Origin: Vibrio chagasii
Lineage (GTDB): Bacteria > Pseudomonadota > Gammaproteobacteria > Enterobacterales > Vibrionaceae
Direction of reading: 5' to 3'
Length of the DNA: 64,000 nucleotides
Assembly (NCBI RefSeq): GCF_002954585.1
Contig: NZ_MSCI01000001.1
Span: 1,488,001 to 1,552,000, forward strand
Shown: piece after piece, positions 34,115-46,662 of the stretch
Layout of the letters: each line of letters starts with the position of its first letter
How positions within the stretch are numbered: position 1 is the first letter of the stretch
Made by a program: the position numbers and the translations under genes
The notes under the pieces: model-generated
Database searches by the model: none
Told to the model about the DNA's origin: nothing
The model's input: the letters and a program-made list of their open reading frames with translations, nothing else

Positions 34115-34864
34115 TTATGTACAAACGAGAGAGTGCCAAAATGACGCTTCTACTTCTTCGCCTGAATAGAGGTTATATTTCTGAGTATTTTTGGCGGCAG
34201 ATGCCTTTACCGTTTCCACGCCAATGTAGGTGTGGTTAGAGGTTCGCTCTATCTGGGTGATTCGAAAGTGTGCATTTGGCGCAAATAGAACCTCTGCTTC
34301 TTTGCTGTATTCCGAAAGCCCAGCAATGGTGTGCCCCCCCTGATTGATCTTGACTTCAAACAGTACTCGCTTGAGCCTTTGCGGGGAGTTGGGATGCACT
34401 ACTGAAAAGCGCTTAGCGACTTCTGGGAGAGTCGAAGTTGAGGTAAATGCTGGCTCGACCAACACGTCCCCCTCTTCGAGCTTATTAAGCAGAGATTGTT
34501 TTACCCAAGTGCCTCGATAGGCGGTCCCTTTGTATTTTGGCAGCTTGTTGAGTGCCGATTTAACCGTGCGAATGTACTGCCTCGCATCCGCCCCTGCGAC
34601 ACCCCATGTTGAGGTGTCAGTGGCTCTTAGGTAGTCATTAGCGGTCTGATAGCCAGAAATGGAAAAGTCTTCCACTGCTTCCTTTTCATTAGCAGTGATG
34701 AAGGAATAGCGCCAATCATTGGAAGCCTTTGACCAGTCTTTGAAGTCTTCTGCTAGCTGGGTCACTTCTTCCTCTGAACGGTTTGGCTGTTTGAGCGAAT
34801 CAAACGGTTGAGAGAAGGTCGTAAAACTCAGACAACAGAGCAGTAATAAAAAACGAGTATTCAT
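34115..34864 (-). CDS. Secreted Vis-like mono-ADP-ribosyltransferase toxin
   Basis: A 249-residue precursor with signal peptide (to about TTFSQP). It carries Arg117 in YRGT, STS at 142-144 in FTSTSTL and Glu189 and Glu191 in KEAEVL, the complete R-S-E triad of C3/C2-like toxins. From memory, the Vis toxin of V. splendidus is also 249 residues, single-domain and of this class, so this is probably its ortholog. It lies between the paralog (15-nt gap) and the 865-residue secreted protein (12-nt gap). Like that description, it lacks its own translocation domain. Confidence 0.85.
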   Translation of the reverse strand: MNTRFLLLLCCLSFTTFSQPFDSLKQPNRSEEEVTQLAEDFKDWSKASNDWRYSFITANEKEAVEDFSISGYQTANDYLRATDTSTWGVAGADARQYIRTVKSALNKLPKYKGTAYRGTWVKQSLLNKLEEGDVLVEPAFTSTSTLPEVAKRFSVVHPNSPQRLKRVLFEVKINQGGHTIAGLSEYSKEAEVLFAPNAHFRITQIERTSNHTYIGVETVKASAAKNTQKYNLYSGEEVEASFWHSLVCT

Positions 34865-34876
34865 AGTGTCCGCCCT

Positions 34877-37474
34877 TTATTGGTATTGGTAGCTGTTAGG
34901 GCTTAAATCACATGGAATGCCGAAAGTGTTCTGATTGATGACGGCATATTTCAGAGCCCCAAACATATTGAGCTGTTGGCGAGTGACGGCGTCGTACCAT
35001 TCTGAGATAGGCGAAATCCAATACAGGTCATCATCAGCCGCAACATCAAGCAGTGCGCTCTTAAGGTATGGGTAGTAAATCATGCAGCTACGGCCCGGTT
35101 TATCGGTAAAGTTTTCATTTGTATTGCTTAACTTATCGAGTTTTTGATTGAGTTCAGACGTTGGGTTAAAGATGGCGTCGATAGAGCGCTCAATGCGCGC
35201 ATCGTAGCTATCAGGGATGATGTCTGAAATCAGGTAGCGCATAAGGTGAGCAGGCAGCATCTCTGAAAACAGAGCGGTGACTTCACCTTCCCCAGAGGCG
35301 TAGTGCCCAGTAGAGATATGCTGAGAATGGATGATCGATGTATAGCGCTGGAATTGGCCCACTTGTGAATGTAGCCACTCAACACCGTTGCTGTCGGAGA
35401 CACTGATCGCTTCAGCAAGACGAGTTTTTACGATCCCTTTCGCGAGTTGCAGCGTGTTGCCTTGCAGGTGAGCAAGATCCAGTGAGGACGATTTCAGTGC
35501 AGAATAAATCAGTGGCGCATTTTTCTGAAGATCAATGCTACCTGGGTAAGTGAAGCTATAAAACTCGACGGCTCTCTTAGCCTGCCATTCACTCTCTAGC
35601 GCAGTGGTGATCAAGCCACCAAGCTTTTGATAGCGCTTCGAATGCACATAGGCGCCTTTGCCTGAGTAATTTGCGTGCCAATTGTTGATGTAATGTAGCG
35701 ACGCTTGTCGTGAAAGGTTCTCTTTTTGAAGGTAAGACAAGCTCCACCCAGCACATGCGCTACCGCCACCACATTCACCTTCAAGCATTGCGCTTGAGTC
35801 CAGTAACCAGTGATAAACCTGTTGTTTGTCGAATTCAGCTTGCTTTTTTAGACGTTGCTGCGCAGAAAAATCCAGCAACTGTTGTTCCAACCAACGCTCC
35901 TCTGCTTCGGCATTCCAACCATGATCAATTAGGTTACTAAGTGAATCGAAAAGCACGCGTTTTACTGCTTCTTTGCTTGGCGGCAAGATCTGAGCAATAA
36001 CGGTATCTTCAGATGGAATAAATGGGCGAGTTTCTGCTGGCACCCAAGCGTACTCAACGCAACCCCTAAAGTTTGGATCGCCTCCTAGAATGCCAATACG
36101 AACGCATTTTTCGTAACCACTTTGCAGGACGATCTGTTTGTTTCGTATTTCTTGTGTTGTTGCTGGGCGCCCTAGAATACTGCGTGTCATCTCATCAATG
36201 GCGCTGCGCTCGGCTTGTCCCTTGAAGAAATTATGCATGGTGTCGACCGAACCTGAACGGAATAGTCGCTCTATGGCGATATCACCTTGTGTGAACATCT
36301 CTCTTTGTAGCTTACTCATCAGTAGATTGACATGATTATCTGCCGTTTCGATGATCTGTGTTTTAGCCGCAAGTGTGCGTGCATACAACTGTTGAACTGC
36401 AGCTTGGTCTAGCCCCTCAATTTGACCTGTTCGCAACTCATTCAGTTTGGCAATGGCTTGATCTAGCAGGTTCTGCTGACAGTGCTGAAGTTTGGCCAAT
36501 GCGCGGTTCGCTTGGCGTTTTGAAGGTAATGCTGGTGGTAGGGAGTTACTCTCTTCAATATCATGATCAGGATAAAGGTCTGCCAGCACTCGAGTTTCCT
36601 CGTTACAGCTAGCGGCAATATCCGATGCAAATAGACGAGAGTCTTTATGGTCGAGAGCCAGTTGGCTAAAGATGGCTTTGCGGAGCTCGTGGTCGACCGC
36701 GGTGATCAGCTCTTCCGCCATAATGGTCTGAGCTTTTACCACTTCTTGATAATGCTGTTGGTATTTGAGGGCAAGATCGGTGGCAAAGCCGCGTGCAACG
36801 GCGTTCAACATCGCTTGCTGGTCTGAGGCGAGTTCTGCCCAATAAATTTTGTCTCTTAAATCTTGCTGGGTGACGAGATCTTCATGAACGTGATAACTGT
36901 AATGGTTACCTGCTGCAATTCTATCCCAGCGACTACTTAAAATTTGGCGGTCAATCTCTCTTGCGGGCAGCTTTAAAACGCCAAACCAATCGACGAGCCC
37001 CATTACTGTGGCAAACCGATCGTAAGAGGTACGTGATTCATCTTGGAAGCTCGTTGCGACCTCATTTGCCCAAAGCCCAACGGCAACCGCGTCGCCAATC
37101 GGTCCCAGAGCTTCCAGTGCACCTTTCGCTAGCCCTGTCGTTGAACGGCCCAAAGTGTCCATCAGCCTTACAGCTTCCTCAGGTGCTAGCGTAACAGCTG
37201 AGGTGGGGCCTGTTTCTAGTAAGGTGGCAGTTTCAGGGAAAACATCACTGGCTTCAGAGAGAGAGGGTTTTAAGTCGACAATGTGCTCTGGCGCTGATGG
37301 AAACAGGTTTTCAGGAGTAATACCTTCACCGAAGGCATCATAGTTTTTCTGTCGGATCTGATGAAAGCTTTCGCTGTCCAAGACATTATATTCGTCTCCG
37401 ATGTTACAGACCTGAAAGGCATTAACGTTGGATGAAATCATAGCAGTAATAAGTGCTAATCTTTTTAACTTCAT
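34877..37474 (-). CDS. Large secreted protein of unknown family, first gene of the toxin operon
   Basis: An 865-residue protein with signal peptide (MKLKRLALITAMISSNVNA). I recognise no named domain. What can be seen: a low-complexity acidic N-terminal linker (about 40-100), a Gly/Ala-rich hydrophobic segment (about 110-135, GALEALGPIGDAVAVGLWAN) then LVDWFGVLKLP, a long helical, Gln/Ala/Leu-rich middle (about 200-420) and a Tyr/Ser-rich C-terminal half with scattered Cys (GECGGGSACAGWS). The hydrophobic hairpin-like segment followed by long helices recalls pore or translocation modules of toxins, but this is only a resemblance. It precedes two ADP-ribosyltransferase genes with gaps of 12 and 15 nt, so it may be their delivery or immunity partner. 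Confidence 0.8.
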   Translation of the reverse strand: MKLKRLALITAMISSNVNAFQVCNIGDEYNVLDSESFHQIRQKNYDAFGEGITPENLFPSAPEHIVDLKPSLSEASDVFPETATLLETGPTSAVTLAPEEAVRLMDTLGRSTTGLAKGALEALGPIGDAVAVGLWANEVATSFQDESRTSYDRFATVMGLVDWFGVLKLPAREIDRQILSSRWDRIAAGNHYSYHVHEDLVTQQDLRDKIYWAELASDQQAMLNAVARGFATDLALKYQQHYQEVVKAQTIMAEELITAVDHELRKAIFSQLALDHKDSRLFASDIAASCNEETRVLADLYPDHDIEESNSLPPALPSKRQANRALAKLQHCQQNLLDQAIAKLNELRTGQIEGLDQAAVQQLYARTLAAKTQIIETADNHVNLLMSKLQREMFTQGDIAIERLFRSGSVDTMHNFFKGQAERSAIDEMTRSILGRPATTQEIRNKQIVLQSGYEKCVRIGILGGDPNFRGCVEYAWVPAETRPFIPSEDTVIAQILPPSKEAVKRVLFDSLSNLIDHGWNAEAEERWLEQQLLDFSAQQRLKKQAEFDKQQVYHWLLDSSAMLEGECGGGSACAGWSLSYLQKENLSRQASLHYINNWHANYSGKGAYVHSKRYQKLGGLITTALESEWQAKRAVEFYSFTYPGSIDLQKNAPLIYSALKSSSLDLAHLQGNTLQLAKGIVKTRLAEAISVSDSNGVEWLHSQVGQFQRYTSIIHSQHISTGHYASGEGEVTALFSEMLPAHLMRYLISDIIPDSYDARIERSIDAIFNPTSELNQKLDKLSNTNENFTDKPGRSCMIYYPYLKSALLDVAADDDLYWISPISEWYDAVTRQQLNMFGALKYAVINQNTFGIPCDLSPNSYQYQ

Positions 37475-37640
37475 AGGTTTATCCTTATTGTTAGCGAAGT
37501 TATATGCTTAATTTAGAAAGCAAAAAGCCTCTCCTTGCCGAGATGGAAAAGAGATAACTAGAGGTTGTTGTGTGGGGTGTTTTGAAAAATCGTTTACTCA
37601 AATCACCTGGGGGGTAATATGAGGTTTAGCTTTGGTGTTG

Positions 37641-37668
37641 TGATTAGGGGAATAGCTTCCCCTAATCA
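37641..37668 (-). terminator. Strong stem-loop after the chemoreceptor gene
   Basis: TGATTAGGGGA (37641-37651) and TCCCCTAATCA (37658-37668) form an 11-bp stem 24 nt beyond the chemoreceptor stop. There is no long T-run, so termination may be partial. Confidence 0.6.
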
Positions 37669-37691
37669 GTCTTTATTGAATCTTGCTGAGG

Positions 37692-39584
37692 TTAACGGTT
37701 TAGCTTGAAGGTACTGACTGCTTGTGTGAGCTTCTCAGACAGTGCAATAAGCTCTGACGCTTTCTCTTGGTTCGATGCAGACAAGCTGTGTGTCTGACGG
37801 GCTTTGTCATTGACGTCAACGATACTCTGGTTGATTTCGCCTGCGACAAGGGTCTGTTCTTCAGTCGCTGTGGCTATCTGTGTATTCATGTCTTCAATAA
37901 TAGTAATAGAGCTCGAGATTTCATTGAGTGAAGCCTGTGCTTGCTTCGCATTCTCCATGGTGACATTTGACGCCTCTCTGTTCATCTGCATCATTTCCAT
38001 AGAGCTATTGGCTTCATGTTGCAGTGAAGTAATCACCTCTTGAATTTCGTTGGTACTCTGTTGAGTGCGGTTGGCTAGGTTACGAACCTCGTCAGCAACA
38101 ACTGCGAAGCCTCGACCTTGCTCACCTGCTCGTGCGGCTTCAATGGCAGCGTTAAGAGCGAGTAGGTTAGTTTGGTCTGCAATGTCTTTGATCACGTCCA
38201 ATACGGTGCCAATGCTTGAGGTTTTCTCACCTACAGTGTTAATAACATCGGATACTTCTTGAATCCCTTGAGAGAGGCTCACAATACTGTGATTTACAGT
38301 ATCGAACGTTTGATTGCCAGACTGTGCTTCTTGAGCTGCTTGCATTGCCGCTTCTGAAGCTCTATGGGCGTTTTGTGCGACTTCATCTACAGCGACCGAC
38401 ATTTCGTTCATTGCCGTCGAAGTTTGCTCTAGCTGTTCCATTTGTGAGGCAGAGCTGGCATTCACGTTGTCGGCAGCGTTGGTTATGCCTTCGGCAAAGG
38501 TAAACAGGTCGTTTGATGAATTACGGATGGTTTCAATTGTGGTGCTCAGCTCATTGACCATATCGTTAACCGCAGCGTTAATACCAATCGCTTTACCCTG
38601 TTGCTGTTTGATTGCGGTAAAGTCACCAGAGGCTACTTTAGCTACTGTCGCTTCTATTTCGCTTGGCTCTCCACCGAGTGGGCGGTAAACCAAAACTTCA
38701 ACAACGTAGTAGACGCATCCAGCACAAATAAGTAGCAGTAATAAAGAGGTAAATAGAGTCTCTTGTAGGTTGTCATTTGAGTCCTGATTTACATTAGACT
38801 CTTTATCCCATGCCCATACACTCCAGCCAAGATCGTTGATTTTCGCCCCACTTGCTAGGAACTCAATATTCTTGTAAGTGTATTCAAAACTTTCTTCTTT
38901 CGAAGGGTCGCTGTTTTTAAACGCTGGAATCTCGTTGAAGATATTCTTTCCAATCAAAGACGCGTTTTGTGCGCCCAAGATAAAGCCATCTTTCCGGGTA
39001 ACGAAGATTTTATTATCAGTGGTGAGTTGCTCGGTGAACCTGGTCAGGTCTTCAACTAAGATGTTTAGAGCAGCCACGCCAACAATCTTGCCTTGTTTGT
39101 AGATAGGCGTTGCTAGAGACATTACTTGGTCGCCGGTTGATGCCAAATAAGGGCGAGTAATGATTTTGTCCTCGCCGCTCATTGCTTTCAAAAACCATTC
39201 GCGTTGTTTGGTTTTTGCGTTGAAATTTTCGATCAGTCCATTTGTCTTTGACGAGTAAGAAGTACCATCCGCTAGAGAAAAGTAGATGTTAGTAACCTTG
39301 GTTGAGCTCATGGCACTATGGAGAGTTGTGATTGCTCGTGATATGTCGACTTGACCACGCTCATCGAAGGATAGCTCATTGCTCACTACGTTCAAAATAT
39401 CAAAGTAGCGATTAATTTTCTGTCCGATAGTATCTGCAATCAGTTGAGATTTATATCCTAACTGTTTTTTATAACCTATCGTCGAAGAAGCTTCGAAATT
39501 CTTCCAGCTTAAAAAGCTTGTCGTCATGATTAACATGACAGTTAGCCCCATAATAGAAAGCATTATTTTTAGTTTAGCACTCAT
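37692..39584 (-). CDS. Methyl-accepting chemotaxis protein with dCache sensor
   Basis: A 630-residue receptor from the ATG at 39584 (GGA site 7 nt upstream; a TTG at 39596 is also in frame). Order: membrane anchor, periplasmic dCache_1 domain (about 35-275, with [20 protein letters not shown]), second membrane helix ([19 protein letters not shown]), HAMP and the signalling coiled coil with hairpin tip [19 protein letters not shown]. The sensor class usually binds amino acids or organic acids. It faces away from the toxin operon and is single. Confidence 0.88.
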   Translation of the reverse strand: MSAKLKIMLSIMGLTVMLIMTTSFLSWKNFEASSTIGYKKQLGYKSQLIADTIGQKINRYFDILNVVSNELSFDERGQVDISRAITTLHSAMSSTKVTNIYFSLADGTSYSSKTNGLIENFNAKTKQREWFLKAMSGEDKIITRPYLASTGDQVMSLATPIYKQGKIVGVAALNILVEDLTRFTEQLTTDNKIFVTRKDGFILGAQNASLIGKNIFNEIPAFKNSDPSKEESFEYTYKNIEFLASGAKINDLGWSVWAWDKESNVNQDSNDNLQETLFTSLLLLLICAGCVYYVVEVLVYRPLGGEPSEIEATVAKVASGDFTAIKQQQGKAIGINAAVNDMVNELSTTIETIRNSSNDLFTFAEGITNAADNVNASSASQMEQLEQTSTAMNEMSVAVDEVAQNAHRASEAAMQAAQEAQSGNQTFDTVNHSIVSLSQGIQEVSDVINTVGEKTSSIGTVLDVIKDIADQTNLLALNAAIEAARAGEQGRGFAVVADEVRNLANRTQQSTNEIQEVITSLQHEANSSMEMMQMNREASNVTMENAKQAQASLNEISSSITIIEDMNTQIATATEEQTLVAGEINQSIVDVNDKARQTHSLSASNQEKASELIALSEKLTQAVSTFKLNR

Positions 39585-40195
39585 AATTCGTTCCAATATA
39601 ATCAGTGTTAATTGTTTTTGGTTTTATTATCATTCAGGTAAATGTCTGAATAGAAATAATATAACACTTATAAAATGCACGTATAAGCTCGGTTTATTTG
39701 TGAATAATATACATCTAATTAATATATGCAATATTTATTAAATAGGTTGATTACTTATTTGTTTGATGTATTAAGTGCTGCTTTTTCTTGAACCAATATC
39801 TCAAATCAAAACTGGTCTTACTTGTCGTTTTTATTGCTTAACCCTTGGTGTGTATGGGTTTGCTGGTTTATTTTCTCCTTAATCAAAATGTGGTTATACA
39901 TTTCGAACACTCTAAATAAATCATAAAATGAAGGTTTGTTTAATTATATTTAAAATGATTGGACTGGTCTGATTTGTTGATTGCTGCAACGGTAGGTGAG
40001 AATTAAATAGATAAAGATACTTCTAATTAAGGCTTTGCTGTTTTAGTTCTTGTTTAAGTTAATTGGCGGGATGGGTTTATTCTGGGTAAAATAAGCTTTG
40101 TATATTTGTGGTTTTTATTGCTTTAAATGAACCTATCTATTTAGAGCTAATTTTCTAAATTCTATGATCTATCAATTAATTCGGCTTCTTCCAAA
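39585..40195. other. 611-bp gap upstream of the chemoreceptor
   Basis: Very AT-rich and without a supported gene. It contains promoter sequences of the chemoreceptor and ends at the terminator of the aminopeptidase gene. No repeats stand out. Confidence 0.4.
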
Positions 40196-40220
40196 AAACG
40201 CAGCCAGTTCGGCTGCGTTT
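40190..40220 (-). terminator. Intrinsic terminator of the M28 aminopeptidase gene
   Basis: AAACGCAGCC (40196-40205) and GGCTGCGTTT (40211-40220) form a 10-bp stem; on the minus strand it runs into TTTTTT. It lies 55 nt beyond the gene's stop. Confidence 0.85.
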
Positions 40221-40274
40221 GTTTTGGTTATTTTGGCAATGAGCCATGTCATGCTTGAGTTTAGCTAGTCAGCA

Positions 40275-41810
40275 CTAGAGAAGCTCAGGGATAAAGTTAG
40301 CGACGATAGAGACATCGCTGAAGTTGCGATAGCCGCGCACCATGATGCTGAATTCACCCGCAGGTTTGTTCAGTACACATTGTTCATTGCTGCTATTCTG
40401 GTACGGGCGGCAGTCAAAGTCCGCTTTCGATACCACACCGTTATATTTGACGTATAAGTCGGCATCGCCACTGCGAGGCCCCGTTATGGTTACGGTCAAT
40501 TGCCCTGCGTATTCCGTCGTTACGGTAAAGAATTGCTCTTCACCGTAACCTGCGGATAGTCCTTCAATAGGGACGTCATACTGAAGTTCTGTTGGACCTG
40601 CAACAGGTGAATCCAAACTAGTTTCAACGAGATAAGCAATCGCCAACTTAGCGAACTTTGAGGCATGGGTTGCAGTCGGGTCTGAGTTCTCAATCGTATC
40701 ATGCTGAGTGTGGATGCTAGGGTTGTAGTCGTTGAACATGCTCTCGAACGGCATAGCTGCTGAGTAGCCGACGTTGTGCCATGAGGCGTGATCGGAACAG
40801 GCATAACCACAACGGTCGAAACTGTAACTGATGTCGCTAGCATAGGTGTCAATCAACTCACTTAGGTAAGCCGTTAGGTTGTTATCAGTGTAGTCGGTGA
40901 TGAAGGTGATATCGTGCGCCGAGCCATTGTAGTTAGTCATGTCCAACTGAAGTACAGAGACAACATTTGCTTGTTCGTCTCTAAGTGCATTAGCCACATC
41001 TTGTGAGCCACGCAGCCCCACTTCTTCAGCCGCATAGCCATAGAACTTGATGGTTTTGTCTGGCTGAATACCACTAGCTATCATCAAACGCAGCGATTCA
41101 GTAACGGTAGCAATTCCCGACGCATCATCGTCTGCTCCTGGAGAGATTGTCCCTTCGCTCGTCCAAGAACCAACGGTTGAGTCAAGGTGTCCACCAACGA
41201 CAACGATCTCTTCTGGATACTTTGCGCCACGTAAGGTGACCTCGACAGATTTTTGCGGGTACTCTGCGTGGGTGATTTGGCGTGCCGAGGCATAAGGTAC
41301 ATCTTCAATTTCCGCTTTCCAGCGCTCTAGTAGCCAATCTGACGCAGCAACACCCGTAGAAGTGGTATAAAAACGGTTGGTGAAGTTGGTTAGATTTTCG
41401 ATAGTCGCAACCATATTGTTTGGCTCAACCTGAGCAAGCAACTCATTGACGGTGTTTTGATGGCTGATCACTGGTTTTTCGAAGGTGCTCATTGTTAGTG
41501 GCATTGCTGAGGCTTTAAGCGCACTTGCTTTGTCTTCGTGCACCATGTAGCCACCACAGCGGTGAGTCTCTTCGTGCATGTGGCTCGAGAGCGCAGCCAG
41601 TTGTTTCGCGTTGATTTTTGCGACGACCGAGTGTTTGTTTCCATTCACCGCTGGGTAAACTGTTGCGCCGTGCTCCACTATCAGGTGCTGAGCGTCAGCA
41701 TCGGTGGTGATCCAAACTTCTGAGTTTTCTGGCGGTGTAATACCCAGGGATGCGTAAGCCGTTGCGCTGCCAAATAGAGCCACAGCGAGAATGCTTTTTT
41801 GAATAGCCAT
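40275..41810 (-). CDS. Secreted M28 leucyl aminopeptidase with PPC domain
   Basis: A 511-residue secreted zinc exopeptidase like the Vibrio proteolyticus aminopeptidase. After a signal peptide (to TAYA) and an inhibitory propeptide, the M28 core shows the five ligand regions: VVGGHLDS (His), GADDDASG (Asp), AAEEVGLRG (Glu general base and ligand), LQLDMTNY (Asp) and IHTQHDTIE (His). A C-terminal PPC domain (about residues 410-505) usually aids secretion and is removed on maturation. It trims N-terminal hydrophobic residues from peptides outside the cell and pairs with the neighbouring M4 endopeptidase in protein digestion. Confidence 0.9.
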   Translation of the reverse strand: MAIQKSILAVALFGSATAYASLGITPPENSEVWITTDADAQHLIVEHGATVYPAVNGNKHSVVAKINAKQLAALSSHMHEETHRCGGYMVHEDKASALKASAMPLTMSTFEKPVISHQNTVNELLAQVEPNNMVATIENLTNFTNRFYTTSTGVAASDWLLERWKAEIEDVPYASARQITHAEYPQKSVEVTLRGAKYPEEIVVVGGHLDSTVGSWTSEGTISPGADDDASGIATVTESLRLMIASGIQPDKTIKFYGYAAEEVGLRGSQDVANALRDEQANVVSVLQLDMTNYNGSAHDITFITDYTDNNLTAYLSELIDTYASDISYSFDRCGYACSDHASWHNVGYSAAMPFESMFNDYNPSIHTQHDTIENSDPTATHASKFAKLAIAYLVETSLDSPVAGPTELQYDVPIEGLSAGYGEEQFFTVTTEYAGQLTVTITGPRSGDADLYVKYNGVVSKADFDCRPYQNSSNEQCVLNKPAGEFSIMVRGYRNFSDVSIVANFIPELL

Positions 41811-41889
41811 TTGATGTCCTTTCTATCGTTTATATTGTTGTTTTTCGCATTGCTTTAGTTATGAGAGTTTTCATTATCCATATAGTTAA

Positions 41890-41909
41890 AGGGCTCCTTT
41901 CGGAGCCCT
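41890..41909 (-). terminator. Stem-loop after the vibriolysin-like gene
   Basis: AGGGCTCC (41890-41897) and GGAGCCCT (41902-41909) form an 8-bp stem, 15 nt past the stop codon; on the minus strand it is followed by TTTAACT. Confidence 0.75.
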
Positions 41910-41923
41910 GAATTAACTATCGA

Positions 41924-44753
<2,830 letters not shown>

Positions 44754-44779
44754 AAACCAGCGACGGATGCCACTGGTTT
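44754..44779 (-). terminator. Intrinsic terminator after the small lipoprotein gene
   Basis: AAACCAG (44754-44760) and CTGGTTT (44773-44779); on the minus strand the stem is followed by eight T. It lies 54 nt past the lipoprotein stop. Confidence 0.8.
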
Positions 44780-44832
44780 GAAGATTCTTGCTTGGATTAG
44801 CTTGCGTTTAACGTTACGTAAGCTCTCGCAAA

Positions 44833-45108
44833 TTACTGCTTTTTACCGCCAACTTGAACGTAGTCGATACCGATGATGCGGTTGATGATGCCAAGGGCAG
44901 AGCTTGTGTCAGAGTTTGTTGAACGGATGGTATCAACACTTGCACCTTCAGGAACCAGTTCCATTGCTCGATCCTGTGTATTGCCAGGAATTTGGAAGCC
45001 TACGATGTTGAAGCTTTCAGCGTGCGCAGTGTACACCTCATCGTTGTGGGTAATACCTGAACAACCGGCAAGAGATACAATACCTAAAACAACTAATAAT
45101 TTTTTCAT
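44833..45108 (-). CDS. Small lipoprotein of unknown function
   Basis: A 91-residue precursor from the ATG at 45108 (AAGG site upstream). A lipobox, SLAGCSG, gives a lipidated Cys near residue 16 (MKKLLVVLGIVSLAGC). The mature 75 residues, with the pattern ASVDTIRSTNSDTSSALGII and IDYVQVGGKKQ, recall TRL-like small lipoproteins but I am not sure. It lies downstream of the two-component pair on the same strand, after 198 nt, so it may be a target or an accessory protein of that system. Confidence 0.7.
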   Translation of the reverse strand: MKKLLVVLGIVSLAGCSGITHNDEVYTAHAESFNIVGFQIPGNTQDRAMELVPEGASVDTIRSTNSDTSSALGIINRIIGIDYVQVGGKKQ

Positions 45109-45306
45109 AAACATACCTTTAGAATAAATGGGATCTAGAGGCTTTGCCTTTGGCACTAATGACTCATAAAGAACGTCGGAGCGGTTCTTCGCCGCACTCA
45201 AGTGACAAGCCATTAATGTGGCGCCAAGGTTATCTAGATCGAATAAATGGATTGGGAGACAACGCCTCCCTACCGATGTGAACATTATTTCAGAGGTGTT
45301 TTGTCG

Positions 45307-46626
45307 TTACTGTATGGCTTTGTCAGTTGCTTCGTTACAGAGTGGGAAAGTGATGGTGAAGACCGCACCTTTCAAACTAGGGCTTTGAGCGACTAAGACG
45401 TTTGCATTGTGTTGGGCGCAGATCTTATCGACGATAGACAACCCTAAGCCATGACCACTCTTCGCTTTATTACGTGCTTTGTCGCCAACATAAAAGGGAT
45501 CGAACAGGTGTGCTCGGTGTTCTTCTGCAACGCCATCACCATCGTCATGTACCGCAATTTTTAGCTGCTCTTGGTGTTTGGTTACTTCAATTGAAATCTG
45601 TGTGCGTGCAAATTTCATAGCATTACGTACGAGGTTATCCAAGGCGCGATTGAGCAGGGTTTCATCGGCCACAATCGACTGCTCGTGTTCTGGTAAGTAA
45701 AGGTCAATACTGAGCGCGGTCTCTTTGCTCCAGCGCGTCGTCGCGTGCTCGAGAAAGTCTTTTATTTCAAATGGCTGCTGTAGGCTTTCGAGTTCAGTGC
45801 TGTCGAGCTTGGCATAATACAAGAGCTCATCAACCATCTTTTCCATCTCTTCAGTGTCTTCAACAATGCTCTCAATGGTTTTCTTTTGTTCTTCGCTTAA
45901 CGGCGTGTCTTTCAGCATTTCAGCCTGCCACTGAATACGAAATATTGGTGTGCGCAGTTCATGAGCTACCGCATTGGTGAGCGAGCGATTACTCTCAATT
46001 AAGCGGTGAATTCGATCGGCCATGAGGTTGAAGGACTTGTTCAATGAGCCAATCGCGATGCCGCTTGAGATTTCAGCTCGCGTCGAAAGATCTCCTTCTG
46101 CAAAACGCAGAGTAGCGGATTCAAGCTTCTTAACTCGTCGGAAGATGATCAGTACATGGCATAAGCCATATAAGATAAAGCTAGCTAAAAAGAACAGCCA
46201 GATTAGGTCATCCTCTAACTCTATCTTTTGCCTCACTAACGCTTCACTGTTGGGCAGGTAGTGATAAGTGTTGTCACTGTTTGCTAAGCGAAACCACAGG
46301 TCACGTTCATCATCGTGAAAGATAAAGGTATTCGGGTTGGCGGTGAAGAACTCTGAAACGGGGCCTGGTATTTCATCATCTGGGCTGAAGGTCACTAGCT
46401 TGTTTCGTGTTGTCTCGACAAACTGATTAATGGCTTGATGAGCCGCCTCAAGCCCCTGATTTTTTGCGATGTTTTCTATAAGTTGTTGGTGCGCTGCTGC
46501 TTCATAGTCTTGCAGCACATATTCGTAGTCGGTATTAAGCTGATAGACACAGATCTCATAGGCGATGATGCCGCTCATAAAGCAAACTAGCAGCCCTAAT
46601 AATGACTCCAAATAGATACGTCGCAT
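45307..46626 (-). CDS. Sensor histidine kinase, OmpR-partner type (RstB-like)
   Basis: A 439-residue inner-membrane kinase: short N-terminal anchor, periplasmic loop of about 120 residues, second membrane helix (LIWLFFLASFILYGLCHVLI), HAMP, HisKA with the phospho-His in NAVAHELRTPIFRI and HATPase with GHGLGLSIVD. The layout resembles RstB/PhoQ-class kinases. It lies 36 nt downstream of its response regulator gene. Signal unknown. Confidence 0.85.
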   Translation of the reverse strand: MRRIYLESLLGLLVCFMSGIIAYEICVYQLNTDYEYVLQDYEAAAHQQLIENIAKNQGLEAAHQAINQFVETTRNKLVTFSPDDEIPGPVSEFFTANPNTFIFHDDERDLWFRLANSDNTYHYLPNSEALVRQKIELEDDLIWLFFLASFILYGLCHVLIIFRRVKKLESATLRFAEGDLSTRAEISSGIAIGSLNKSFNLMADRIHRLIESNRSLTNAVAHELRTPIFRIQWQAEMLKDTPLSEEQKKTIESIVEDTEEMEKMVDELLYYAKLDSTELESLQQPFEIKDFLEHATTRWSKETALSIDLYLPEHEQSIVADETLLNRALDNLVRNAMKFARTQISIEVTKHQEQLKIAVHDDGDGVAEEHRAHLFDPFYVGDKARNKAKSGHGLGLSIVDKICAQHNANVLVAQSPSLKGAVFTITFPLCNEATDKAIQ

Positions 46627-46662
46627 AATCGTTCTCTTTCATTACGCTCGTATTGAGCGAGG

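Noticed and set aside
34877..37474. Assigning the 865-residue protein as a known pore-forming toxin
   Set aside because: Only a general hydrophobic-then-helical layout supports it; no family motif is visible.
45230..45275. Hairpin GGGAG/CTCCC near the start side of the small lipoprotein gene
   Set aside because: Short stem without T-run and no conserved repeat elsewhere; too weak to list as a terminator or element.
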